Positions 1-11,577 of a stretch of DNA of 64,000 nt are shown here, one piece after another. A program made the position numbers and the translations under genes. This DNA comes from Helicostylum pulchrum (Eukaryota; Mucoromycota; Mucoromycetes; Mucorales; Mucoraceae). The stretch lies in assembly GCA_025677825.1 (NCBI GenBank), contig JAIXMO010000087.1, positions 1 through 64,000 of the forward strand, in the 5' to 3' direction. The notes beneath the pieces were generated by a model. That model had not been told where the DNA came from, searched no databases, and saw nothing but the letters and a program-made list of their open reading frames with translations. Every line of letters begins with the position of its first letter. Position 1 is the first letter of the stretch.

Positions 1-2154
1 TTACTATTTACCAACTCTATTGTAGTGAATTGTAAAGTCTTTCTTTTTTTAATGACATTAATAAACTCTTCTGGGAGTTGACCATCAAGCTTTGCTAGAT
101 GACTGGAAGCCATTGTGATATAAAATCCGCTGGGCGAACTAAACTGTAATTTCATTGGAGTACTATACGCCTCTGAATAGTTTGATACTAGCTCGTAAAT
201 GTCTTCTGTTGTTTCTTTATATGTTTGCCGTGCTACACATTTTAGTTTAACAGTTATTTATTTATTCACCTTAATTTTTTGTTGATTTTGTTTATACTTT
301 ACCAACATCTAATAACCCATTTACTCCAGCCTATAATTTACGTTATAAAATGCGCAGACAAACGTTTATTGTATTTACCTTAACTGCATAACATTTTTGA
401 TTTCTAATTCCAAGACTAGTTTTTTGGATACCAACTTCTTCGTTTATGTACTCATTTACTAACTGTTCAAATTCAGCTATCCAAGTAAAAGAAAAATGAG
501 AGTAAGTGAAACAAAAACTCCCTTTGATATAAAAAAAAAATAGTACCGAAAGCAGAATTTGATAAAATCTAACAATTAAAAAATTAGTTCATTATATCTC
601 TCCATAATGATTTATATTACCTTATGAATAGTTTCAAGTAATATGTTCTCCTTTTCACCTTCATCCTGATTTAAACTTTGCGGTAAATGAGATTCTATAC
701 TCTGTATGGACTTTACTGCTTGTTTCAAAGCAATAATCTGGTTGAGTTTCATCTCTGCATGTTGAACAGCCGTGATGGAATTCTTGGTTTTTATTTTACT
801 AGGCACCTTTGCCAGAAACGATACAGTATAATCTAAATCTGTCAGTTGTTTTAGACAAGTCTGTATATTGAAAATATTTTCTTCGTGGTCCGATAACTCC
901 TCTATTGCATCCAGTCTATCTTTAATAATATCGATAGAGCATGGTGGTTGTAGAATGTTCATTCGAAGTAGTCTTTTACCCATAGGTGTCAATGTACGAT
1001 CCAGAATACCTAAAAGCGTATTTTTGGTATGGCTGTTGGTCGTGTTCGAGACTAGTTCCAAATTTTTTGCAGTTACCGTATCTGTATGCTGGTTAATGAA
1101 CTTTTTTTTTTCTTCTTCTCAGTTTAGTATAAATTCATGCGTACCTATAAGCATTGTGCCTATAGTTTATTACGTTATTAATATTATTCAATTCTGTTTA
1201 TTTAAACAAAACAAAAAAATACCTTCAGCCCCTTGATACGAAAACTTAATAGTGTGTTCTGCGAACGAGTGTCCTTCATTTAAAAACAAATGTCTACAGC
1301 CATAAAAAAAATGTTAATACAAGCATTTATTATTTATTTTATTTAAAAAGCTTACCTAAATGTTCCTGCTACAGCGGCTAAGCAGAAATACCTAAATGTA
1401 TATATTCGTATAATTATTATCTTACTAAATATTCATTCAGCAATACTTTACTTTTTAGACACGCCCACTAATAACCCGATAACATCCTCTTGCAAACCAT
1501 AAGTTCTTATATAGTTCTTCCCTTCTTCATCATTGAAATATCTGCGCGGTAATGAAATTATAGGAACTCGTGGAAATTGGCGTCTAATCCATTGACATAA
1601 AGTAGTTCCAACCTCTTCATTAACAGTACTGCTCTGCGGATTATCCATAGAAGAAGATGCGACAATGATTTTTTGAGGATCATTCAAGTTGATCTTTTGT
1701 AGGGTTCTTGTAAAAGTTTGTGAATCTGCCAACTAGCAAAAAAAAAAAAACGGGTAAATAATGATTTCTTATATTTGCATTAGTATTGTACTTGAGATAT
1801 AATAAATTCACAACTATTGACATCGAATACACATAGCCCAATTTCAATAGCCACTCCTCGACCTTCAGTAATAGTCATAATGCGTTTTGAAAAAGGAGGC
1901 CGTTTACTTGTTACAACAGTTGCTGGATCCTTTGAATAATTTATTGAACCCGTAATGTTTATTCTTTCTGTATCTGATAAAACAGAAGAAGGTATTACAG
2001 ATTTTGTGGTCAAATTCAATGTTCGTTTTGTCGGTTGAGTAGAAGACACCAGGGGATTACTTTCATCAATATCTATCAATTCAATATGTTGAGATAGATT
2101 ACCAGTAGATTGTACAGCAGTTTTTTCAATACGTTGAATATGTAAAGAGCTCAT
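1..2154 (-). CDS. MSH4: MutS homologue MSH4, meiotic crossover factor (5' part; 3' end beyond window)
   Basis: MSH4 pairs with MSH5 as a clamp that stabilises meiotic recombination intermediates in the nucleus. Exons I read: 2154-1792, 1732-1452, 1391-1356, 1293-1223, 1081-621, 462-379, 330-303, 232-1; phases join without a stop for about 518 residues. Family-like blocks occur in the expected order: an N-terminal connector region, YFCLAAVAG (exons 2-3), NLELVSNTTNSHTKNTLLG with a following RLLR-type MutS III core, then IRNQKCYAV, RQTYKETTEDIYELV and SPSGFYITMAS. All of these resemble MSH4 rather than MSH2/3/6, and there is no N-terminal mismatch-recognition domain. The ATPase domain must lie beyond base 1. 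Two exons are only 36 and 28 nt. The start codon at 2154 follows an A-rich leader. The 3' edge of the last visible exon is uncertain because a possible GT site lies at bases 11-10. Confidence 0.9.
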
Positions 2155-2218
2155 ATTTTTTTTTAAAAAAAAAGAAGAAAAAGAATTATATATATGTACA
2201 AAAATTTATTAAAATAGT

Positions 2219-4258
2219 TTAATTGAGCGTCTTCTTTTTTCCTCTATTTAAACTAGGGCCCCATACTTTGACAGTAAAATCAGCAGAACAACTTGCCAAG
2301 ATGGGTTCAGTAGGATGGAAATTGACAGCATATACTCTATCGGTGTGGCCTTCTAAACGTTGCATTAACTCAGCGCTATCTTCACCTACATTATAAAGAT
2401 AGGCGTATGGGTCTGCACTACCTGTAGCCAATATAACACTTTTTTCTTCTTTAGGTTCATGGGAATCAAATAAATAATCGCCGGTGGTGGGTGTTAAATC
2501 CGAATCACCATAAATATCATTTGTTGTAGAAGCTTTACTGAGAATAGATGAATTATCTGTGTATAAAAAAAGGTTAACATTCACATATATTTTTTCTTTC
2601 TTATACCTGTGTTTAGTTATATAACTTACATCCACTACCGCAATAAAAAGATGATTTAATAGGCCAGTTCTTATTTTTAAATCCTTTTAGTGAATGTGCA
2701 AGACGAAGATCGGATTTAGGAGGATCCATGCCACGATCATATACACGCAACACTATATGAAAATTTTTTAAAAAGAAATTCAATCACGCATAATATTTAC
2801 TTACAATTATCATAACTATTAAGAGCCATATATCTAGGTTCATCGTAATCATCAACTAAAAGGGAGGGGGGGAGGGGAAATCACGCTATTGAGTAAACAC
2901 ACACACACACACACACTCTCTCTCTCTCTCTCTCTTAAACAAATTATACTTACTAGCTCTTCTTGATGCATCCGTACTTCTTCTTCCAACGGATATATAA
3001 GTAATTGGCATTTTACTTGGATCGTTTAGTTTTGAGGATATACATTGTTCTATATAGCATATAAATGACCAGAATTATTTAAGACCCGTGTGTTCTTATA
3101 ACTTACTTGATCTAATATCCCATACTTTCAGCATACCCTGAGCATCACCCGTAATCACATGAATACCATCTCTAGACGCATACAAAGTATTAATCATAGC
3201 ATCATTTCTAATAACGGATGCATTTCCTTCTGCTCTAATATCCACCATAGCCAACACTTTACGAGAAGTACCATAATAAAATATACTAGAATCTAAAAAA
3301 AAAAACCATCAATTGAGTGTTTTATAAATCTTTTTAAAAAAAGAAAGAGATTTACATACCTACGAAATCCCAAGAAACACATTGAACAAGACCTTCTGTA
3401 TCATAGCTACTGGAAAGCTTTCCAGAATCCACGTCCCATGTTTTACACGTCTCATCGTATGCACCTGAAAGTAACATTGAAGAATCAGGAGTCCAAGCTA
3501 AATCTGACAAGTTGAGCGTATGTCCTTTCAAGCAAAGTGTCTAAAGATAATTTGTCTTTTTTTAAAAAAAAAACTCTCTTTTAAAAATTGTATTGTTTGT
3601 TTTTCTTTACCTCTTTTTGAGCAGAAGCAGTATCCCATATACGAACTGTTTTATCAAATGAACCAGACGCTAAAAGTGCTCCATTAGGTGAAAATTCGAC
3701 GGTATAAACAGCACCTGTATGCCCCTATGTGTATAACCAGTCCATGAGTTTCCTTTTCCTTTTTTTTTTCTTTTTTTTTCTTTTTGGGTGTACCTTAAGT
3801 TCATAACGCATTTGAAAAGGTTTGCCATCACGGGAATCATGAGGGTAGACTACATGGATATATAAAAAAAAACCCCATAAATAAAAGAAAAATTGGATTG
3901 TACAGATATTTATCATTATACCAGAATGAAAAGGTTCCATATCACCACCTGCTTCCTGTACAGCCTTTGTAATCATCTCTTGTGCTTTTCCATTGGTTGC
4001 TACTTCATTATCAATAACAAAAGGGCCAGGTATATACGATAACCCACCTTGAGATATGGAAGCTGCATACCTTGCCGACAAGTCATAAATACTCTTTTTT
4101 AAAGCGATATTTTCTTTATCTAATACATCTACTTTTTGTTTTAATTGTTTTACTTCTTTTAGTAATTTCTCTACTTGTTGATCTCTATTAGCTCCTGCTC
4201 CTAAGGAAGACTTGGAGGAGGAAGGTGGTTGTCTTTGATTAGGCAACACATCCATCAT
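2219..4258 (-). CDS. WD40-repeat protein with N-terminal coiled coil
   Basis: Exons: 4258-3922, 3849-3794, 3724-3611, 3540-3360, 3292-3107, 3049-2954, 2855-2805, 2752-2630, 2556-2219, giving about 493 residues. Residues ~25-65 form a charged heptad region ([20 protein letters not shown]) predicted to be a coiled coil. It is followed by WD repeats such as [45 protein letters not shown], a VWDIR repeat and a final [23 protein letters not shown]. Beta-propellers of this kind are protein-interaction scaffolds. The layout (coil then propeller) recalls Tup1-type and other scaffold proteins, but I do not recognise the orthologue. The gene is tail-to-head with MSH4: its stop lies 65 bp upstream of the MSH4 start. 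Two adjacent Met codons begin the ORF and either could be used. A CA/CT microsatellite sits inside an intron. Confidence 0.85.
2897..2935. repeat. (CA)n(CT)n compound microsatellite
   Basis: A run of AC repeats passes directly into CT repeats, about 39 bp in all. It lies in an intron of the WD40 gene, with a short G-rich stretch just upstream. Confidence 0.95.
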
Positions 4259-4301
4259 ATGCTATTTAGTAGTGTAATAATTATTAAAAAACGTGCATCA
4301 G

Positions 4302-4303
<2 letters not shown>

Positions 4304-4349
<46 letters not shown>
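4304..4349. repeat. 46 bp poly(A) tract
   Basis: An uninterrupted run of A immediately upstream of the minus-strand WD40 gene (poly(T) on its sense strand). It could be a promoter-proximal nucleosome-excluding tract or an old retrotransposition tail. No target-site duplication was seen. Confidence 0.9.
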
Positions 4350-4353
<4 letters not shown>

Positions 4354-4884
4354 GTGAAGGCAAAAAAAGAGAGATGTGTGCTTTTTTTTTAAACGAATCA
4401 AAATGGATATTTGAGTGAGGCATAAAAAAAACGGAAAAGTACTGATAAAAAAACGCGTTAGTAAATTTGACCCACAAATAAAGTAAAATAACCCTCCCCA
4501 CCTAATGCATGTTTTAAGTATTTCGCCGTAGTTCCAAAATATTCTAATAAATTTTATAAATATACGCAAAACTCTGTAAAGTGAGTATATAAAAAGCATA
4601 TTTTTTTTAGATCTGATAAGCGATCTACTAGTATTTACTAATAGTTGTAATTTCTAACGTGTTACGCTATAAACATTGTATTTTATAATGCGCGCAAATG
4701 TGTTACGATCTAGTAAATGCATGTCATTTTATTGTGAAACGACATTTTTTTTTTTATGGTGGTGTTGAGTTGAAATTATTTAATTACACGTGTATAATAT
4801 ATATTGAAAACAAATGTACTACATCATTTTTTTAAAAAAACATCTGTTATTATTTTATTTAAAGACATCTATTATATATGGTAT
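4350..4884. other. Intergenic region between the WD40 gene and the RhoGAP gene
   Basis: AT-rich. It serves as upstream region of the WD40 gene and 3' flank of the RhoGAP gene. Open frames here are low-complexity (Phe/Lys runs from homopolymers). No gene seen. Confidence 0.6.
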
Positions 4885-7800
4885 TTATTGAGATGGAGAA
4901 GTGGTATTTAACGGAGACTGTTGTTTACTGTACCTATCATTGGGTTGATAGTGAAAGCTTTCATGACTGTCCATTCTACGTGGAGGAGTTTGATGATGAT
5001 AACGCATTGGTTGAGGGAAATAATCCGAGGACGGATGATTATTGGTATAAGGTAAAAATTGTTGTTGTGCGTAAATGGATGTAGGTGGATGCTGCCTACC
5101 GTCAGTAACAGTACCATCATATAATTTGATTCCTTCTTGATTTGAATGCATACTCGATTTAGATGAAGCTGGACTCTTGTGTTTGACTGTTTGTTCTACA
5201 CGTTTAAGGAATTCTTTAGGTGAAATATCAACATCACTTAGGTTAGGATCTTGTAAGAAGGCTTCTAAATCTTCTGGTACCATACAAAATTCTTCGTATG
5301 ATTCAAGCAACACTTCAACAACTCGAATAGACGCAAATGAATCATCTTTCAATGGATCTTTGGAATTGGCTGTCAAAATATTTGGTGCAATCACACGTGC
5401 TAAATTTGGAATATCCATACGACTACCTACATCGGATGTAACATGAGAAAAGGATGCAACCCATCTAAAGAACACAAATAAAACTTCCATAGTTGCTCGG
5501 TTACATACAGGTAACATACAACAAGCTAAATGTAAAGCTCTTTTACGATCTAACGGATTCTCGATTCCTAATATAACATATATTATAAATATAAAAAAAA
5601 ATGTTGGGTGAATACAGAAATACTTACTTTCAGCACATATAAATAATGGATGTAATCGATGAGTTAATAAAGGATCAGGTAATTCTCGCAAGAATTTTTT
5701 CAATAAAGCAGCAACTTGTATAACATTTTCCATGGTTAAATCTACCTCGTTTGGATTTCTATCCATCATATCAGTTAATTCCTTTAACCTTCTAATATTA
5801 CCATTCTTTCGAAATACACCCTCTACAGTCATATCCATTTGTCTCATGGCAGTAATGGAATCATCAATGAACGCAGCTAATTTTACAGGTGAATGACCTG
5901 ACCCTAAATTAGATTCAACACCAGTACGTTCAGTTAAAAGATCCAATGGTACACCAAAAGTACCTTCTTCTTTGGCTTTAGGCAAATGACTCTTTTTGTT
6001 TTTAAACGGAAAGAATTTTCCCCAAATAGAAGATTTCTTTGTTTCTATTAAATTCAATAATTCACTTGAAGAGAAGAAGGCTTTTACGTATTGTTCAACT
6101 TGTACAACTGCAACGTAACGAATAATCATGTATTGTAACGCAGAGAGTTCTGAAAGGTAAACATGTGGACGACCTGAAGCACTTATGGTGATACGAATAT
6201 TTTGATCTCCATGAATACTTTGTTTCACTGCAGCTGCAGCCATTTGAGGTAAGTCGTCGAGTCCTACACTACGAGATGCTTTATGACGTGTCATGTTACG
6301 AGGTGCTGGTAAATCAGGTAAATCTTTATGTTGATCGATTCTTCTTAAACTATCTAATCGAGTAGGTGTAGCTTGAGTTCGAAGTGAAGCTGCAAGATCC
6401 GCGTTTCCTAAAATTGTTGAACGTTTATTTGCTGTTTTAAATGATCTAGAGACTTTGCGGTCAAGGTGAGTATTCTTGGCATCAGGTATTTCAGTGGGAT
6501 AGATATCGGAATCATTCATCATGGTTAATTGCTTTTCGGCTGAAGGTGATAATTGTACGTTGGCATCTTTTACAATTGTGTTTGAGGTTGGTTTTAATTT
6601 AGACGAATAATCTACAGAAGAGAGCTGACTATCTAATTGTATACGATAATAATAAAATTAGATATACATGTTATATATATATATATATATATATGTGTGC
6701 GTGGGTATGCAATAATATAATTTACCTGTTATTTGAAGCAGGTTACAGAGACGACTAAGAGCAACACGCAACAGAAAACTATACTGAGTTAATTTTGAGA
6801 TATATTCAAAAGGAGTTGCATCCCTCTTTGGAACATTAGCGCAAGTAATACAATGTATAGTACCAGAAGCAGTGTTTAATACAGAGTCGTTATCAGGTAC
6901 AGATAATGCACGATTACAAGTCCTACACTTGAAACAAGCCATATGCCAACGATAATCACCATATTTGATACACTGATCTTCGATCGTATTTCTACAGGTA
7001 TGACAAAAATCAGTGTTCTTTGGTTTAATTAGTCTTTGGCAGTCTCTACTGTGTCTTTCTTTTCCAGGGATTTCCATAAGCTTAGCTAATAAGCGAGAAA
7101 CAACGACAGGTTTTCCAACAATGATTTCCTAATTGAATACATGAGTTACATTAATAAATATACACGAAGGTGTGTTTTTTTTTTATTACCAGACGGAGTG
7201 CAGAAGTCAATGCTAGTCTAATAAGAATTTTTAAATAATGAGCTAAACCAGTAACGAGAGATAATAATTCTTGTGTGATGCCTAATTTTTTCATTTCCAT
7301 ATCACCTGTTCTTGATAATAAAGAAAAAAAATTGATAATTTTTTTACAAAGCATTTTAGCTTCCCTTGTGTATTTAAATTCTATAATGATAATAATATTG
7401 CCTTAATATATACATATATGATATATAATTAGTTGTATTACCAGTTTGTTTATATTCCAGATATATACTATGAATTTTATCAATGCCAGCAAATAATGCT
7501 TCTACATGAACCAAAAATCTTTCTGATAAGCAAATACTTTCAATATAAGAACCATTGGATACATGCAAAAGCATTTCGGATATACATACAGCAGATGATT
7601 CTATAATATATATATATATTTTAGAGCCCGAATATATTTTAATTATCATACTCTATTTACCTTCAAATGCTGATAATACAGACCAAATACTAATCACTTT
7701 TTCTTCCATCTCACGTTGTACTTTAAGTAATTCCAATGGACTCTGTGCTTTATATTCTTTATTAAAATAATAATAAATGTATTTAATTACCAATTTTTTT

Positions 7801-8530
7801 TAAAAAAAATATATATATATATTAAAAACAAAAAACTAACCTTGCACAATCTTTGGATCACTGTCTTTTAATACTGGATGAGCAATTTTGACACTCCAAA
7901 ACTAGGACATTGGATATCAATACGGTTTTGCCCAAACAAATTCAATAGTTACCTTTTGAATCATATAACATTCTGGGTGCCAATGATCGACAGCATCATT
8001 TCTTTCAATTTCAACATACTGCTTTAAAATCGACATATCACAACCAGCACATGAAACCGCAAATCGAGTAGAATAATGAAAATGACAATATACTTTTTGA
8101 TCATGTTCGTAATAAGAGTCGTCAGGACCAAATACGACTGAACAATCGTTACAAGTAAAATGATTAGTATGGTATTTTTTATCCAATGCTATAATATAGG
8201 TTCCTCTTAAAGGTTCATCGCACGTAGCGCAAACAAGACCAAGCCTTTTAAAGTAATCTCGTTCACATAATGGTTGACCTGGTTCGGTTGGATGAGGTAA
8301 ATATCTAGACGCAACTGGTACATTACAATCCTATTTTATTTTGTTTATTTATTTAAAATAAAATATGTAGTTTTAGATTTAACCTCTTTCATGTATATAG
8401 TTGTGTATAATTGATTTACCCAGCAAGTAAAGCATTCAGGATGAAATGCACCATCTAAAGCTCTTACAAGTTGATCGCCTAAAGGAGCAATACATTTCGA
8501 ACATGAAGGTGTTGTAGTATCTTGAGTCAT
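4885..8530 (-). CDS. LRG1: LIM-domain Rho GTPase-activating protein, Lrg1 type
   Basis: Exons: 8530-8420, 8330-7953, 7901-7841, 7756-7661, 7600-7442, 7380-7190, 7128-6726, 6632-5628, 5567-4885, giving about 1028 residues. Two N-terminal LIM zinc fingers (CSKC..HPECFTC, CATC..HTNHFTC..C, CAGC) run to about residue 160. A third LIM (CHTC..WHMACFKCRTC..CITC) follows a helical stretch. A C-terminal RhoGAP domain begins at FGVPLDLL, with the arginine-finger segment GVFRKNG, then LLKKFLRELPDPLL and a region ending in NLARVIAPNIL. Three LIMs plus RhoGAP is the Lrg1 layout; Rga1/Rga2 have two LIMs. In yeast Lrg1 stimulates GTP hydrolysis by Rho1 and restrains glucan synthesis and cell-wall signalling, a role inferred here by family. 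The C-terminal tail is Gln/Pro/His-rich and unstructured. The start at 8530 gives an N-terminus directly before LIM1. Confidence 0.9.
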
Positions 8531-8749
8531 TATAATATATTTGTTCTCATAAGAAGAAAAGAAGAAACAAGTAAAAAAATAATATATGTGTATATTATAT
8601 ATTCAATTATAAAATATTTTAATAGGGCTAAATAAAAAGGAACGCAAGTTATCCAAATTAGGCTTGTTGGCTCGAGAAGCGCTAAATGCTCCCTAAAAAA
8701 GGCGGTCACAGTTAGTGTTACGAAATGGAACATTGACATTCATTTCTTA
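8531..8749. other. Upstream region of the LIM-RhoGAP gene
   Basis: About 220 bp between the RhoGAP start and the stop of the Fanzor-like pseudogene, transcribed in the same direction. In an intact Fanzor/TnpB element the guide RNA would be expected near this 3' end. I could not define element ends or an RNA fold by eye. Confidence 0.4.
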
Positions 8750-11270
8750 CTACGTTGGTTGCCGACCAACTCTTACATTAAAGAAGGTTGATGTTTTAAT
8801 GATGTAATCTTCAGTGTTTGTTCGACCGATTCTATTATTAAATGGCGGCGGCTCAGCTCCAAATAGCAAGGTACTTAGACCAACGACACCAATAGCAAAG
8901 GCCGATATTGCATCCCTTGACTTGATGACACGTTTATAGCGCACAGAAACACAAAGAGGGTTGGTACACCAAAACGATCCTTTGAAAGACCCGTTGAATT
9001 TTTGATCGCCTTTTACAACTTGATGTACCGGATGAGCCAACTTCGAAAAACAGTATAGACAAGTTTGATGTGAAATTTTCATTCGTAATACAGACAGTTG
9101 TAGCTTCATCATGAATATCCTCTTTCCAGCGTCCACCATACCTTCGAAAGCCTTTGATTCTGGAACTAACACCAGTTCCTTTATTCCCGATAAACATTAT
9201 CAGTTTCGATGGCTTCTTACCCTTGCCTACGTGGAGGGTATTACTGTATGTTCTCAACATTTTAATTAGACTTAAGATATTACCTTTTCCCTTTGACAAT
9301 CTTTTCCTTTCTTTTCTGCAAAGTTTATGTAAAACTTGTGCTTTCGAATTTCTTGATGACGGTCTTGGCCTTGGAGCTTTTTGGTATTGTAAAACTTTCG
9401 TAGCTCGGTTCGTTTACCATAGTGAAAATCAACGTTGTCGTGGAGATCTCTAACAGAGGTACTTGCAGAACGTAGATTTCTTGTAGATAATTCTTGTTCA
9501 ATATGAGCGATCTCTTTGCCTTCTGAGGTTTATTTTCTTCTTCGTAACTTGTTCCTTTTTCGGAAGTGACCACAACCAAAGTCAATTTCGCTTGAAGAAA
9601 TAATCACAACCTTTGGCAGGTCTAAAAAACATTTTTCTTCATCAGACAAATATAACTGTATGGTTTCATCTGATTGTAAAGCAGCGTAATAGTTATGAAA
9701 TTTGAGATGAAATTCAAACCGTGGCAGTGTCAATTGAGTTGAGCGAGTCAAGTTTACAAAACCATTGTCGGTCCTAGAATAAATAAAATTTTCTGGATTT
9801 TGTAACGAACGCTTATTTGTGGATACAACGCCATTGGACTGACCATCAATCGCCTGTTTATTATGTAGTGATGTACTAGCATTTTTGGCCTCGAGCTTGT
9901 TTTTGAACTTAATAGCCATTCGCTTAGAGTATAATGCATTTCTGGTTTGTCCTAACTCCGTTTTCAATTTGTTCAATTTCGTATACATGTCGTTTCTAGC
10001 TACTTTGATTAAGTTTATTTGCTTGTATAGCTGTGAACGATTGCTACTACTAGACCATCTCTGATTTAAGTTCTTTGTATCTTGTGAAAATGTATTCGTT
10101 CGAAGATTCTTTACTACTTCCTTATGCCCTGTATCCAGTTTTTTCAGTTATCGGTCTCTTCTTTTAACACTTCCAATGTCTTTGCTCCCTCTTTTATGAC
10201 ATCTGGGTTCTTCGGAACTTTTGCTTATAATTAGTTTTCTGTGGTTCCTCTGCAGCTACTACGTTGTTTCTTATGCCTAGAATTTTTGCTGTCTTGAGAC
10301 CAGGAAGTAGAATGATATGCTGGCTAAACTTTAAATTATACGACTCAGCTATTTCTTGTATTGCTTGTATATCGAAAATGGAGTTAAAAGTAGCGTCTTT
10401 GTTTTGACGAGCGTCTTCTACAGACATGATTGGATCATCATTGTATTTGTAAATAGTAAGAGCTTGTTCACCTGATTGTGATTTTCTACCTATTAACTGA
10501 AATAGTGAAGGAGCATCCAATTTTAAAGCGTTTATCTGTGCAGCGGAGGGCATTGGACACAGCTCTCCTGTAAACTTGGAGTAGTTACAGCTATTCAGCA
10601 GATCATTGGCAAATAAACAAAAGTTCATCTGAAATGCAAGTATACTGTAGTTTTCTTTGACAGGTACAAACATTTTCAGGCTATTGATTATTAATAAGCA
10701 AACGCGTGTTTTTTTTCGTCATAGTAAATGAAGCATCTTCTTGCAAGCCTTCTTGATCGACATTAGAGGAACTTGAGAAAACGAAACTCTTGATTAATGC
10801 CTTCGACTGGCGTATCCGTCTACTGGTAACATCACCCTAAATGGACTCATCGTCGTTTGGAAGGTTGAGGTTTTTATCAGTATTGATTGCTGAATCACAG
10901 GGTGCTTTCATCTCTCTTCTCTTCTACAGAAATTATCACACTAGTGTTAGAAAATGGTTTATATAAGGTATAAGGGGGGGGGGGCTATCTATTCAGTACC
11001 TATTTAAACTTTTGTTCCAAGTTTACAATTCGTTTTTGAGCTTTGCTTGCACTTTGCCTTTTGTTTGATACTTTATGAGTTTCTTTTGTTCAACACGCTT
11101 TTTTTCCATTGAAAGTTGAAAGTACTGTTCATAGTCCGTGTTAGACAATTCTTCAGTACGTGCCTTTTTCTCTATACGTTCAACTGAAGTCTGAGAGCCT
11201 TCTTTTATTACTTTGGTTTGAGAAGGTGGGATGAAGAGTTTTATTCCCTCCGTACTGACTACGTTGGGCT
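8750..11270 (-). pseudogene. Decayed Fanzor/TnpB-like (OrfB family) RNA-guided nuclease gene
   Basis: Several open blocks in different minus-strand frames form one degraded protein. Reading 5' to 3' on the minus strand: 11270-11030 (Lys/Glu-rich, possible N-terminal part), 10930-10690, 10673-10194 (includes ILLPGLKTAKILGI), 9988-9530 (ends SSSEIDFGCG), 9500-9260 (helical, charged), 9299-9080 (KLIMFIGNKGTGVSSRIKGF then VCITNENFTS), and 9070-8750 (CLYCFSKLAHP, CTNPLC, then SRDAISAFAIG). A Cys-x2-Cys/Cys-x4-Cys ribbon followed by R-D-x2-S-A-x2-I is the C-terminal layout of TnpB and Fanzor: zinc ribbon inside RuvC, RuvC-III Asp (codon at 8912-8914). A candidate RuvC-I Asp (codon 9581-9583) lies in EIDFGCG. 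I could not place a convincing RuvC-II Glu. At least four frameshifts or stops make it non-functional as one protein. Family assignment is by motif order only. Confidence 0.6.
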
Positions 11271-11577
11271 GTTTTCTTTCTTTTCATTATTTACTACTTG
11301 AAATAATGAGTAGAAATGTATATGCTTGCATTATTTTATCTTTTACCTGTTGATATTATGATATAAATATGTTAAGAAAAGAAAAAGAGAAAAAGAGATG
11401 GTATTAATTTATTCAGATTTTATTCCAAAGTGTTGTCAATTTAGCTTCTCAATTTAACTTTATTTTTTTAAGTCACTTTGTGAGTTTAATTTTTTGAAGT
11501 GTTTTTATAGTAAAATGAAAATTTTAAAGTCTTTGAAAAGTTAACTAAAAAAAAGAAAATACTTATCTTCTTTGTCT
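11271..11577. other. AT-rich gap between two transposon relics
   Basis: About 300 bp between the Fanzor-like and MULE-like pseudogenes. No open frame or clear inverted repeat was recognised. It probably contains the decayed ends of one or both elements. Confidence 0.4.

Noticed and set aside
868..1236. 122-codon plus ORF
   Set aside because: Antisense to MSH4 exons, which have strong family motifs.
4255..4599. Minus-strand ORFs rich in Phe
   Set aside because: Generated by the 46 bp poly(A) tract and other homopolymers; no conserved domain.
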